Assembly: GCF_043641665.1 (NCBI RefSeq)
Contig: NC_092194.1
Location: 15,544,798 to 15,608,797, forward strand
DNA: 64,000 nt
Direction: 5' to 3'
From: Enoplosus armatus
Taxonomy: Eukaryota; Chordata; Actinopteri; Centrarchiformes; Enoplosidae
In this document: positions 13,831 to 34,480 of the stretch, piece by piece
Layout of the letters: each line of letters starts with the position of its first letter
Numbering within the stretch: the stretch's first letter is position 1
Notes under the pieces: model-generated
Seen by the model: only the letters and a program-made list of their open reading frames with translations
The model's database searches: none
What the model was told of the DNA's origin: nothing
Translations under genes and position numbers: made by a program

Positions 13831-15489
13831 TCTCACATTGTTTTCACATTGTCATTTGAAACTGTTGATATAAAAATACTAATAAAAGTTGAACCAGCAA
13901 GTTGCTCTGTAAACTGTAAAGGTTTTTGGGAAATAATAATACAGTTTGTCTTCATCTTCTCTTCCAAATCAATTTGGCCAAACAGGGGATTTCTTGTCCT
14001 GTCTGACTTATTTTTAGCAGTGTAGCTGTGTTCCAAGATCTCAGCAAGAGTACAATGTTATTTTTAAAAGATAGAAATGATGGCCAATACGACAAAAATA
14101 AAACCCAACTCATAATAAACCAGAAAAAAGACCCCTGTGCTTCTATTGTGTTGACAGTTGTAATGAAATACTCGAAGGGAACGGATAACAAAATTACAAA
14201 TTCTGGCAAAACTGGCAAAATATCTATAATGAAAGTATACGGACTGGTATGATTACTGTGTTTTAAAGCTGATATGTGGGTACATCTGTGACACTTGTAC
14301 ATGCTCTGATAGTGACGTGCTCTTCTCTCTTAATTTAAGCATTTTGAAAATGTTTTCCTTCTTTCTGTGTCTCATCTGTCTCCAGCTCTCTCACTCTCCA
14401 GGTCTCCCTGCTGTGTGATCAATAAACTAAGGCCGCTGTGGTTTTGATCGATGGGGCTTGTCTGTCTGAACCCTGTCAGTCTGTCATCCTGCCTCGCTTG
14501 GTGCCTGTTGTTTTTTTTTCTTTTTTTCTTTTTTGGACGCGGATTTCAGCTCCGTGACAACGATTCTGCTCATCAAAACCTTCCTCCGCTCCCTCCTTTC
14601 TTTCACCTGAACTAAAATTAGCTGCCTCCCTCCCTCTGTCAGCAGCTATAACTGCGCACACAGGTGCAACCTCACAGTGACACATACACATGAAAGCGCG
14701 CACACACTGTACTTCCGCTCCTTCACCATTTGTCCTTGACACCAGGCCTCTGAGATTAATGACACTCCTGCCAAATGCAAGCTGTCTGTCTCCCTCTCTT
14801 CCTCCTCTTCTCTTGTTTTATTTGAAACTACAGGACTGCAGTTCCTTAATGAATTAATGGTATACTATAAATGCATCTGTGGCAGTGCAGCCAAATTCCA
14901 TTAGCAGATAGCTTTGGCACAGACCACACAGGCCCACTTTCCTCTCTCAGTCAGAAAATAGACGCAACGCAGCCTTCTCCGCTCGTTTGTTTCAAAGAGC
15001 GAGCGAGGAAATGTCACCTTTAGCGAAAATATGCACATAATTTCCCTCAAGAGAGCCACTTACGCAGCGGCACAAAGGAAGTGCATTAACCAACATCAAA
15101 CACAATGCCATTCAACAGATCAAGAGCGTGATTAAATAGACACCCACAAAGCAGTCCCATGGTATCTTGTGGGGAAAGGGGTTTTAATCAAGCCGCAGAT
15201 ACTGGAATGCTGTGGATACGCGGCTATTTGACGATGAGCGTTTTACAGGATCAACAGAATTTCAGCTCAAGGTTTTTCCCCGTTTGGCCACAGCTGTGCG
15301 CACACACACAGTCACATACACACTCATCACGATGTCTGAAACCTGTGTAAAGTTTCTTAAGCTGCGAGAGTGTCAGATAGTGTATGAACATGTGTGTGTG
15401 AGTGTGTGTGTGTGTGTGGGGTGCGTTTGAATCTGTGCAGTCAAGCAGGAGATCCTCTGTTCTCTGTGCACACATCAGCTCAGGCTTTT

Positions 15490-15523
<34 letters not shown>

Positions 15524-15818
15524 ACCAGAGGAATGAATCTGCATTTTTAGCAAGAGCAATTTTTAGAGCCGGGCGTTTTCATTAGGTTTGAGCAGACTGT
15601 GGAGGTTCAATTTATACATTTTGATTCAGTCTCACATTCAGTCACGCTGCTGCTTCGCTGTGTTCGCACCTGCTGACAAAACACACAAATGGAAAGCCCA
15701 AAGAAAACAGCTCACATGTGCTTATTTTAAAATCTTTTATAATCTGTGAAAAAAAGTTTCTCCATCATTTTCCTAAAACAAAAAGGAGGATCAGACCACA
15801 TATTTTCCTGTCTGCTTC

Positions 15819-15852
<34 letters not shown>

Positions 15853-16234
15853 TATTGGAGGGTGATGATGCAAAGAATCTATAAAATGTGATCTATAAAG
15901 TATGCTCTCGAACCATCAGAATAATGCATCCTCTCATTGAACATTGTTGTATGACGCACCAGTTTTGTCAAGTTAAATATGGCTTCTTGTTCTTAGATAC
16001 ACATAAAGGGATAGAAATCTAGCACCATTTAGCACTTAATCTTTTATTCTAGAAATATTTCTTATTTTTTATGTGACTGGCTGCTGAAAATGTGCTTTTT
16101 TGCAAGTTTTAGATCCCATCAATACATACAAACTGTGGTTCTTTCATTGGATGAAAACCTACAAAATGTCTACTCTTCACAAACTTAGAGAAGCAGCATC
16201 ACTTTTAGTTCGACAAAGCAGGCAAGTCAAAGCA

Positions 16235-16750
16235 TTAGTTTGACATTTTGGGAAATACGCTTATTATGTCTCTTGCTGAGAGTTAGATGAGAAGATCGAT
16301 ACCATTCTCATGTGTGTAAAGTAAGCTACAGCCAGCAGCTGGTTAGCTTAGCTTAGCACAAAGACTGGAAGTGGGGAAACAGCTTTAAAAATGACAATTT
16401 CTCTCTTGGGAGCCCTGATGAGAGGAAGTCACTGCACGCAGCCAATAAATAGAAACAGTCCTCCCACGAAAGCACAAATTGTTGTTTACATGTTCATGGA
16501 TGAAACAAACAGGATTTAACACGTTAATTAGTGAGCATTAGAGGTGCTGGTATGTCCGTTTATTTTACATTTGGACAGAGCCAGGCTAGCTGTTTCCACT
16601 TGTTTACAGTCTTTGTGCTAAGCTAAGCTAATCGGCTGCTGGCTCCAGCCTAATATTTAACGGACAGACGCGAAAGTGGTATAAATCTTCTTCTCTGACT
16701 CTCGGCAAAAAAGAAAATAAGCATATTTCCTGTGTCTACTATTCATTTAA
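16235..16750. mobile_element. Foldback MITE-like element with long imperfect terminal inverted repeats
   Basis: The left arm (about 16240-16375: GACATTTTGGGAAATACGCT through TTAGCTTAGCTTAGCACAAA) is the imperfect reverse complement of the right arm (about 16605-16735: CTTTGTGCTAAGCTAAGCTA through AAGCATATTTCCTGTGTC). No open reading frame lies between them, so it is non-autonomous. A diverged relative is at 38.47-38.95 kb. Confidence 0.75.
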
Positions 16751-19700
16751 CAACTGTGTGTTAAAGAATTTCTACAGTCCAATTGAAAATGTTCTTATTA
16801 TGTAGTGGAATATGTCATCCTTCAATGGAAGTACAATTTACATCCCTCTTTACAAACTAAATACACCTGTAGTACACCTGCACGCCTATATACTATTTGT
16901 CTTTGTAAAGTATAGCCAACTTAATCAATCAATGAATCAATGTGAGCATAGACAATCATTTTACCTCCTCTGAGTGATTCTAAATAATTTAAATAAATGA
17001 CACGACGTATCAAATATATCATTGAAACATCTAATCATACTCATGTGCATTAAACCCCTGCATTACATCATTCAATAACAAATGATTCACATTAATCAAA
17101 TCAGGCTAGATGTGATATATATGTGTGTATATGCATACATGTAACAATACCGGTGTGTATGCCTGAGCTGTTTGAAGGCCATGTTTGAGCCAATGGGAGT
17201 GTCTGCTACTCATCACTGTCAATCTATACTGTGATTGACCACACACCACCGTACGTGCATGGAGTATGTGCGTTAGACTGTACAAGAGATTGCAGCGCTG
17301 TGGTCTTGGCTTAGTAGCTAATCATTGAGCTTAACCTCCTCTGTGTCTCCTGGCCTGTACTGCATTGACCCAATTCCCAGGACTTAAGTTACCAGCGATC
17401 TCCCTATAAGACAACATGCAGCTCCTGATGCACGCTGAAGCCCTCTGATACTCCATGCACATCCCTTTGACTCAGCATGCACTGACACTGACACTGTGGC
17501 ATGGGAATATCAGCAGAGCCAGACACACAAACAACAAAGGCGACATTTATCTGTCTATTGGTAATCACAACATCACATTTAACCTGGAGCAGAAGGTTTT
17601 GCAACAGAAAATCCATCTATTAACCACAGAACAGGCACCTGGAATTTCCCCCTCAGCACTATTTTTCAAGCTCACTGGTGAGCTGTGCACAGTTTAGGCT
17701 TGCTCTGGATGATACTGATTGTAAAGAAATGAAAACAACCCCAAACGTTTTATTACTTTTACCAAAACGATAGTGGGTTTTGACCAAACTTTCTACTCTT
17801 TCCAATTTTGTTTGGGTCTGTCAATGTAAGACTACGTCATTAAACAACTACAACGTGGTCTCATCATCCAGTCAAAAACAAGGTAGTTTTCTTATAGTTA
17901 CTTAAACACATTTTGGAGTTGTGAGGTTTTCACCCCAAAAACTGCAGTTCTCAGATTATCTAAGAAAATTGCAAAAAATATGGTGAAAATCTCACACCTA
18001 AGAAAATCAACCTTGTTTTAATCCTTAATCCTTGATTTGGCTACTCCCATGGTTAACGTAGGAACAGCAAGTGCAGTTTAATACTACAGCAAACACTCCT
18101 TGAGCAGCTACTTTGTCAGAAACACAACAGAGGAGCAACTGGTATATCTGTTTAAAGTGCAACCAAACTCAAGTTGTTGGTATGCAGAGGCACGCAATTT
18201 TAATCCAGTGCGGGAATGGCGGACTCCGCCACTAATGATGAAAACTACTATATAGAGAGATAATTACAGAATGCAAATACATTGAATGGTGGTGCAGAAG
18301 ATAAATCCAGACCATAAATAGTATCAAAAATGTATTTGGATTGTAGCAATTCCTTATGCTGCAGATTTAATGAAACTGTTGTCTTATGTCACCCGAAATG
18401 TAGTATGTCTACGCTATATCTACATTTGCTGGGGCAGGAGAAAAGAGAAGGTTTGGCTTGAACCCAACCCATCATAAAAAAAAATTTGTTACTAGTTGGA
18501 TTTATCCAGGTCAAGCCACAATGTGCTTAGCTGATGTACTTGCTAAAAAGTGCTAGAGAGATCATCTATGCACAAACAAAATGACACTCTTGCCACAGGA
18601 ACACTTCAAGGTACTAAAATCTTGTAAAATGTCTTTAAAACAATTAACAGAATAAACCAAACAGGCCTGTTATTCTGCAAAGTCCAAATATATATCATCA
18701 TTAGCATTTAGCTTGTTAGCACCAAAGCTTGTTTTTGCACATATAGACGGGCACTGGTCAGTCTAACTGCAAAAATGTATTGTCAGTTTTTCACCAATGA
18801 TGATATACTGTCCTTCATCAGCACAGGAAGGCTTTGGGTTGAGATTAGAAGTCTAAATATTTAAATATATGAATTTTGTCAGATTTCTGAGGAGGGAAAA
18901 TGAGCTTACACACTTTTAATGACTTCCACTGATGTGTTTTTCATGAGTCATGAGTACACAGCAGCTTCAGGTGTTACAGTCTGTATGTAAAAAACATTAC
19001 ACCCTCTACCTGCAACTACTCCCAAGTAAGTCCAAATTAAAATATACAGTAAATGAGCACTTTCAGTACGAGTTTAGAAAAACATTTCCCCCTCCGGCAG
19101 ATTGATTCCTGAGCTGTAATCAAACCCTGCAACCATAATCACGCTGAGTCTATGCAGCAGCTTTTACACAGGACTGGATGCAAGATGGCCATGTAATTAG
19201 TCTTTCAGTGTGTATTAGTACTGAGTATTAGCTTGACCTGGGGAACCCTGGGTTGTTCCGTCTGGCCTCTCCATAAGACCTTGCTAATACCAAGGCCTGG
19301 CAATCTGGGAAAAACAGAGGCACCTGGCTATTAACACCAGAAATGGCCAAGTAAGAGTAAAGACATTCAGTTTCCAGCACCGGTAATAGAGCTATCAGGT
19401 TTGAAAACAAGTCTGCATGATGTATTCAAATCTTTTTTTCTCAAGAAAGCCTATTCTTAGAAACCGTGAAGGCCCCAACCTGACTGAAGCACTAATTACA
19501 GACTGCTGGAGTGTGTTGCAGAAGCCTGCCTGCAGTGACAGATGGTGACAGGGTTGGTACTTTTGGATTGACTCCACTGGTTTCTACAGGCGAGATCAAC
19601 CAGGCGCAGCTTTTTTATAATACCAGTTGATCCACGTCTGATAACAACGCAGATGGTTAAAAGCGGAGACAACATGGGAATCCTGCTCCAGACCGCTCGT

Positions 19701-22289
19701 GACGTTCCCATGATGCAACTGGGATTATAATAAACTAACCTTTTTTTCACCTCAAACCACAAAATACTTTTCTCTCAGTTCTCTTTATATCTTTAAACAC
19801 ATTTAAAGATGGATGCTGGTAATGGCGTTTTACATTAAATGAACGGCTGATATTTGAACAAAATGTCAAATAAAACGCGGTAACTCAGAGGTCGCGGTGT
19901 GCATAATTGACCAGAACAGCCATCCTGGCCTTCGATTAGTTATGCACAAGACCAAGAAAATCCTGCCTAATGCCATGTATAATGAAGACTATATAGACCT
20001 TTCAAATGAGCTGATGCCGTCAGAACTGAAACCCTTTAGCATTGATCTGTTCCAGTATTAAAGCAGACGTTACACAGTATATAGTTATATATAGCTCAGA
20101 AGTGCTCAACAGCGATGGTGCACTTGAATAGACTTGTGCTGTCAAAGCAACAGACAGACTTAAACATCATGAGGAGACAGCAGTTAACCATTTTCAACAA
20201 TATGAATAACCAGGTGAAGATAAGAGAAGAAGAAGAGAAGATAATCCATTTTTCTTTCATGCTTTTCAGATTAAACTAATTGAATAAATCAAGCCTGAAA
20301 TTACACGTAATGATCATTTTCTACAACGAGGGGCTGCTTCTCATCAAAATTCAGTTATGACACATGCTTCCAATGAAATGCCCAGTTTGTAGATCAACAA
20401 AAGTCAGATTTATTATACAATTCAATATAGTTTACCAATTGCTGTTGCAGCATTATCAATTGTGTCCTTCTTTAAATAAACTAAAATGTTCCACAAAAAG
20501 TACAAAGTCTAAAAAAATGCAAACTGTATACCTCTCTCACACGAAGCAGCAACACACCTGAACCTGATTAAATGAACTTCTCTTTACCAGTTACTTCAAA
20601 ATAAAGATGCTACACCTGGCAGTCAGAAGTGTAAATACAATTAAACACAAATACAAGCATAAAACTGAAAAATTATATATGATTCTTTTAATATTTTACC
20701 TTTATTTATTCAGGAATAGTTCATTGAGGGTGCTTCTTCCTACTGAGCAACACCCCCGTGTCAAATTCACAAATTGTTTATTACAAATGGCAGCCGTCCA
20801 ACAAAATAACTACTTCTCACAGGCTGCAAACACTAAATGAAAGTCGCTCAACATTAGTTTTTGTTTTTTAAGAAAAGGGGAGCTTTTTAAAATGTCTTTC
20901 CCTACGACATTTCATCAGCCAGAAACCGTCAAGTCATGGGCATGTTTCTGCCTCACTGTAAGCCAATATGCATATATTTACATGTGCATAATGGCATTTT
21001 CATTTCCTCATTTTGTTTTTGCACAAAATTTCCTGGCCATCCGGACCTTGGTTATTACACGCAGCTATAGTGTGTCCTAATGAGCCTTAGCTAAAAATAA
21101 ATAAATACAACAAAACAAAATCATCGTCATCAGTTATCAGCATCCATACTCATCTTTCTGTGTTTCTCCTTGTTACCATGTATTGAGTCATTTCTTTGTC
21201 CTGCTTCAGCAGAGAGAAGTGTTCTTATGCAACCGTGCTGTGGACATTCAAGACAGACAAACAAACGGACAGGCAGGCAGGACACTGACACTCCCCCACA
21301 CTTCCACTTATCCCCCATCCTCGACCAGCACATGCATGCTTTAACATCTGCATCCCTATGCTACTCTCAACCACACACTTTAAAGCTTAATCACAGGATT
21401 TACTGTCATACATCTCTCCTCTCTTTTCTCGCAAACCCTGCAACACACACACACACACACACTCACACACACACACCCATGACTGGCAGTGTTCAATGCA
21501 TACAGGAAGTTGAGTCGCATACACATACATAGAGGAGGCCTGAATGATTCACAACTCCTTTTGCATGTCATGATGGCTCTCCTCTCCGGTCTTGAGACCC
21601 ACAACATGAGCAGCACATCAGGCATGGAAGAGGAGACACGGAGAAGCATCCAGATGGAGGATTAACCACGGCGTTTGCCACAGATATCGGGCTTCATGCG
21701 TCACGCTGGCGTCATTATTGTTAGTGTATAGTCTAATGTTGACGTGAATCTCCATCTCGGCTGTAGTCAGGAAGGGGTGGCGGGAGAGGGCTTGCCGTCG
21801 GTCCGCAGATTGGTGCGCAACGCCATTACAGACCACCCCACTCTGCTCGGTTCATTCATAAATACCAGAGGATCGCCATCTCGCAGCGGTGCCATCATTT
21901 CGCAGTCGCAGCGAACCCCCCCCCCACCCTCCCTCCTCCTCCTCCACCTCCCTTTACTCTTCAAAGCAATATGATAAACCCGACAACCCTCATATCTCTG
22001 TGCCCGCTCTCTCCCTCTCCTGCTGACTGCCAACATGGCTGTGCAGGCATATGATTGTACATACAGTTCACACGACCGAGGCTATCAAACACAAACGTGA
22101 GCCGTGATAATTTAAATCAACAGCAACCAGATAAACAAACAAAACGAGATGTGATATCCCGCATTGGCAGCGAACAGCAGGCATCGTGTGCGCTCAGCAG
22201 TCAGCCAGGCAGAAAGGACCGCGGTTACGCCACTGAATACCAACATCTAACCTCCATGTAAGATGCGGGGATGAGCAGCATCTCCATAC

Positions 22290-22460
22290 CTGGTCGTGAA
22301 GTACAGCTCCGCTTCAGGCTCGTCCTTGGTTTAGACGGATGAAAGACAAACGCCGAAAGCGTCTTAAAGCATTTTACACGGTTCATGTAGAGCTCATGTC
22401 GTCCGATTTCCAACACCACCACAGCAGACTCTCTCTCTCTCTCTCTCACTCTCTCTCACT
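22290..22460 (-). other. Candidate first non-coding exon and promoter of DIRAS1
   Basis: The block around 21.7-22.5 kb has more CpG than the AT-rich DNA on either side. On the minus strand it ends in a good splice donor (CGACCAG|GTATGGAG, exon edge at 22290). Upstream on that strand is a GA-rich tract (plus-strand CT repeat at about 22427-22450), as often seen near promoters. The DIRAS1 start codon is the next recognised minus-strand coding start downstream, about 11.7 kb away. The pairing is inference; an RNA read joining the two would settle it. Confidence 0.35.
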
Positions 22461-24229
22461 CCCTCTCCCTTTCTCCCTCTCTCGCAGATAGGACGTGGGA
22501 GGTGCTATTCCCTCTCCCTTTTCTGTCCACACTTGATTTTCTTTCAGTTCATACACTTCCTAGTGGTTGGATGCCAGCAAAATAAGCTATTTAAAAAAAA
22601 AAAATACTTCCTCTAAAAGAAATGTCTTGTATCCTGGATGGACGCAACACTGGGGATTTTTGGCATTAATAATAAGACACTGCACAGGCCAACTAATCCT
22701 AATATTCTTATGTGGAGCCACAATCTAATCATATGTAATATAAAAAAACAAAAACAAAACAAACGAACTGGGAGTACAACTAGTGATGGTCCCTGAGCAA
22801 CATATCACATCAAATTAGCCCAGTTCATTAAATTCACGGTCAAAAATGTAACCTAAGCAGAGCCCCATTTCATTTCCAAATCAATTTGTCGATGTTTCAG
22901 CCACAGCCAAGTATACTGTAGCCACCAGATATCTCCAGGACCAAGGCACATTTATGCCAGCTTCATATGACCAACATCTGCAGAAATTACAAGACTAAAA
23001 CGTGAAATCTTGAATGAAACGACTCGAGTGAGAGTAAAAGCGCAGAATTGTTGCATTCATTGGATCAGATTACATGGTAAACCCAGCTCAAGTACGTTTT
23101 TCGACATAAATAAAGTGATATAAACGCACAGTTGACATAAAATAACTATCAGTCAGATATAAATTAGGCTATATCAAGCAAGGGTATCTAGAGATATGGA
23201 AATACACCATTTAATGCTTTGTAGTTAGTTTAATTGTATTGATAAGGTCATATGTGAGCTTTTAAAAAAATCACGTCATTATCTGATCCAGGATCAGCAC
23301 AACGGACAGTGACCTGATTGGGTTTCAGCACCATGGAGAGAGCCAGGAATACAGCAGTGTATACAGTTGGCTATAGGCTACATATAAACTACTGTAAATT
23401 CACACATAATAGAGCAAAACAACATGCAATAGGTGCAATGAAGGTAGGAGAGTCGATAAACCAGGAAGTGTACCAGCCCAGTACAGATACTCCAGATTAA
23501 TTCTCAGCCCATGTCGGCAGAAATGAGAACATTTCATTCATGTTGTTTAATATCACTGTTAAGTGTGAGGAGGCTTAGCCCTGGTGCTAATAAAGGCCTG
23601 TGGCCGAGTTAGACCAGGCCTTGTTTTGAGCGGTTTGTCTGTACGTGACGGTCTCGCTGTATGACTCACCAACTCTCCATCCACACGGCCTTGTGTTTGT
23701 CTCCCTCTGTCGGTGCTGGTGGGAACTGCAGGAGATGTTACAAAGCAGGCAGTGATGGTCAAACAGACAGACAGGATGATTTCAAGTAGCATTGATTGCT
23801 TCAGTGGGGGTGGGGGATAATGAGCAAAAGATCTGGGAGGAGCAGGTTAATGCAGGCTTAGACAGGAGGAACGATTATGCAAGAATATGCAGATAAAGTC
23901 ACATTGGATAGGAGAAGAGAGGGAGAGACTCGAATCAAGAGTCATTATTCAAAACAAGGCAAGACACAGCTGTGCTAAACTTACCAAACCTCGGTTCTCC
24001 CAGCCTTTACTTTCAGAAGTCTTCTTACCTTCTTACGTTAGCATACATTAGCATTAATTTAGCTTATTTGTAATGATCTTAAAATGTGTTATTTGCTGTA
24101 GAATACATTAGTTAACTTTTAAGCCCCATGAAACTCAAGTTCCCTAATATCATTATTCATGTATCAGAATGAACTTTAAACTCTAAACTTTGTACATGAA
24201 GTCCTTCAAGTGCTCAAAAAACGTCTGCA

Positions 24230-24790
24230 GCCATGCAAGTGTTTCTGTGAGGCCGTGCTAGACACAGTGGTGCTTTGAGCTAAAAGCTAATGTCAGCATG
24301 CTAACATGCTCAAAATCACGATGCTAACATGCTGATGTTGCCTAGCAGGAATGTTTACCATGGTCACTATTTTAGATTAGCATTTTGCTAATTAGCACTG
24401 AACAAAGTACAGTGGATCTCATTTGTTTTGCAGGTATTTGGTCATAAAGCAAAGTACTGGAAAATTAGAATTAGCTAAGACTTTGATTGCGCTACAGGAA
24501 AGGTCAGGGGAGACTCACCATATGGGAACCATGAATGACTGCTGATGGCGTTAGATAAAAATTTAGAGAATCACCAAAATCATTCATCATCTGGGCACAA
24601 AGAATATCTGTACCAAATTTCACAGAAATCCATTCATAAGTTGTCAAGACATGTCACTAAAAACAAAAAATGTCAATCAGGGGATCACCTAAGTCAGTAG
24701 GATTCATCCTCTGGGGACCATGAACATGTGTACAAAATGTTGTCAATCCATTCATTAGTTGTTGAGATATTCAGTCTTTGTAATAAGCAA
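24230..24790 (+). repeat. GCTAAC-type dispersed repeat
   Basis: Carries GCTAACATGCT words, then GGTATTTGGTCATAAAGCAA, and ends with CCATTCATTAGTTGTTGAGA. Related copies lie near 2.2/3.4, 47.4-47.9, 53.2 and 59.2 kb. No open reading frame of note. Confidence 0.7.
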
Positions 24791-26495
24791 AAGCCAGCTG
24801 AAAAAAGTTTGTGTATGTAAAAAAACACTCCTTTCCTTCTTGGTCCCCATTCTCCTCTTTTCTTCTAATGTCCTAAGCCATTACAGGCCCCACACTCAAA
24901 ACAAAGCCTTGGATCAAACCACACACAGTAACACAATGCAATAATTGGTTTCTGTGTCCAATTTCTATTTAATCAATAACCTGTCGGCCACCGGTGGCTG
25001 AGGGGATACATAACAAACACCCAACAGACGCATCTTCACGGCAGCCATTTCCAGATGGGTGCCTTCCTCTCCCCGTGGCGGTGTGTGGCCATCGCGCCGG
25101 CTCCGTCCACCATTTCCCATGCATTACATCCAGTGCACCAACACAAAGGGCCTCCCATTCAGAGCCCCTCAAGCGTGAACACAGAGCCAAACACAAATTA
25201 GAGTGTGGGTGGTTAGGCTGTCTGAATGCCGGTAAATGTACTTGAGGATGACAGGTCAAAAGATCAAGTGGATACGTAGGATGGGAGAGAAAATGTGCAT
25301 GGCATTAGTATTTTACCTGCAACAAATCACAACAAGAAACAAACATTTTCTGCTATAGCAAATTTAAAATAAACTATATTGACAGTTTATTACAAAATGA
25401 TCCACAGCTACAAATCTGCTAACAAAAATTGGAATTCCATGTAAAAACAAAAAGGTAGTTCAGAGACGTTTAATAAGTAATTTGAGGTAATCATTCTTTT
25501 AGTGGATATATAACAATTTGGAAAAGGGTAATTGAAACTTTTAATGTTTCCCAAGACACACAGTGAGATATTTGGGCACCATTTAATATTATTGCAGATA
25601 AAGTTCATTAATAAGAACATTTTGGTGCTGCAAAATGAACTAGAACCAAATCCACAGAGGTCATGGATCCAGAAATACAATTTCCCTGACTTGCCACTGC
25701 TATAAAAAACAATTACAGAAATCACTGGTGTGTGAACATTGTAATTTGGACCAAATAAAATCCAATTTCCCACTTTGTGAGGAATGACACCGCTTGGAGA
25801 GAGGGCAACAGAAGAAACAGGAATAAATCTGAAAGTTTAAAGCCACACAGGAAGACAGTGTTCTTCAGTTCATTAGAGTTCCAGTTTTATTGTTTCATCA
25901 TTATAAAATGATAAATTAAGACGTATGAAAAGACAGAAGTCATCCAGTTTAATTTACAGATTGAGAACCTTCCCAGCAGCTCAAACAGACGTTAAATGCT
26001 GCTTGGCACATGCAAAAGTACCGCCTTTAAGAGCAAGAAGAAATAAATTACATGTTAAAGTTCCAGTTTTGTTTAACCATGTTAGAAAATGCTGTTTATG
26101 GACACAATTGAAGACAACCTGCTTTTATAACCGTTATGTTACCAGCCTCAGTTTTATGTCACAAACGGCTCAATTAGACATAATAATATTGACTTCACTG
26201 CCAGTGTTGCAGAAACCTGCAGGCACACAGTCATAACTTTTGCTATGAATGTATCTCTTTCCACTTATTTTGTCACACTACAAGAAAGAAAATAAGATCC
26301 CACAAAAGGTCACAGCTTCACTGATTGTCTTACCGATGGCAGTAAACTGATGTGAATGCATAAACAAGCTATTATTTATTTTTAGGCGTGTGAAGCTTCA
26401 GTCCACCACATGACGGGTTGGTTGATCATCATCGTCATGGGAGGAGGAGGAGGAAGAGGAGTTACTCATCCAGTAACTCTTTCAAGTACCCAAAC

Positions 26496-26506
26496 ATACA
26501 CACACA

Positions 26507-26542
<36 letters not shown>
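26496..26542. repeat. (CA)n microsatellite
   Basis: About 45 bp of nearly pure CA repeat, downstream of the recognised REEP exons on their strand. Confidence 0.95.
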
Positions 26543-26544
<2 letters not shown>

Positions 26545-27544
26545 GCCTTCCCATGTCTCTCACTGGTCCTTTTCATGGTTAAGGGCCCGGTTAACCGCTG
26601 ATGGAACAAACAGAGAAGAAAAAAAACACTATATTTTGCAGAGAGGTAAAAAAAGACTCAAAAATACAACCGATTATTGTATTTAAGGATGTATGTTTAC
26701 AGTGTGACGAGGTTGGGGCTAGGCAATCAATCAAAAAGTTACCAAAACAAACATTATGTCTCTATAACCGACCTAATTTCAGTCAAGTCAATAAGTTCAA
26801 TAAATGAATTCTTTCCTTCCTCTAATGCACCCGAAAGTACAACAAAACCCTATAGGCATGAGAACAAAACCAGCCAGAGTTTGCTGTGTGGGTTCATTTC
26901 ATAAGTCGAGTGGGCATCGTTCCACCTAGCTGTTTTAGGCGATGTAATTATGCATGTCTGGTCAAACTCAGAAAGAAGAAAACTTTGAAGGAAAGCAGCT
27001 GGGGGGTCGGGTGTAGATGAGAAAGAACAGGTGCCAACATTCACAGGACAAAACAAACTTGGAAATACTATCGGAAAAATAGCGGAGTAGCGCAGCACAC
27101 AGACAACAACGGTGTTGCACTCGGGGAGCTAGGTGTGCTAGCGGTCGCAGCAGAGTCAGGCTAGTAGTAAGCTGCGTGAATGTTCAGCATGTTTGTTATA
27201 GTCAAGAAGCAAGCAGAGTTAGCAAAGTTGGCTACAACTTAGGTCTGGAACAGGAGTGTTTCTAGACCACAGTCTGGAGACTGAAGCAAGTCATGTCAGA
27301 CAAGAGATGTAAAATAGAGATTCACTTTGAGGACGGAGAATCTTGTGCAAAGGTGTATTTAATAAGACATAGTTAATTAATCGTTACCAAGGTAAATGTG
27401 GCAACTAATCATGATGTTGATTTCAGGTGATTTCGCCCAGCCCTATATGAGGTGATACAGAAGTTTGTCTGCTGTGAGAACATGTTACTGCAGCACATAC
27501 AGTCTATAAATGTGGCTGTACTTGCATGTATATTGCAGTCTCAC

Positions 27545-34479
<6,935 letters not shown>

Positions 34480-34480
<1 letters not shown>

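Larger units (their letters stand above)
10640..22260. other. Gene-poor stretch upstream of DIRAS1 coding exons
   Basis: No coding exon was recognised. The stretch holds dispersed repeats (11.56-12.4, 13.54-13.83 and 16.24-16.75 kb, listed separately), GT microsatellites at about 15386-15420, 15494-15520 and 15824-15851, and a CA tract at about 21442-21477. If the 22.3-kb CpG-rich block is the DIRAS1 first exon, all of this is intron. Confidence 0.5.
22460..27540. other. Intergenic stretch between DIRAS1 and the REEP gene
   Basis: No gene was recognised. It includes a GCTAAC-type dispersed repeat at about 24230-24790, a CpG-rich patch at about 25010-25130 with open frames on both strands but no family resemblance, a minus-strand polyadenylation-like word (TTTATT) near 25885, and a CA microsatellite at about 26496-26542. 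The unresolved last exon and 3' UTR of the REEP gene probably lie in its right half. Confidence 0.5.

Noticed and set aside
24969..25259. Overlapping frames on both strands in a CpG-rich patch
   Set aside because: No family resemblance and no consistent splice sites. It could be an unrecognised exon or repeat, but this is not supportable.
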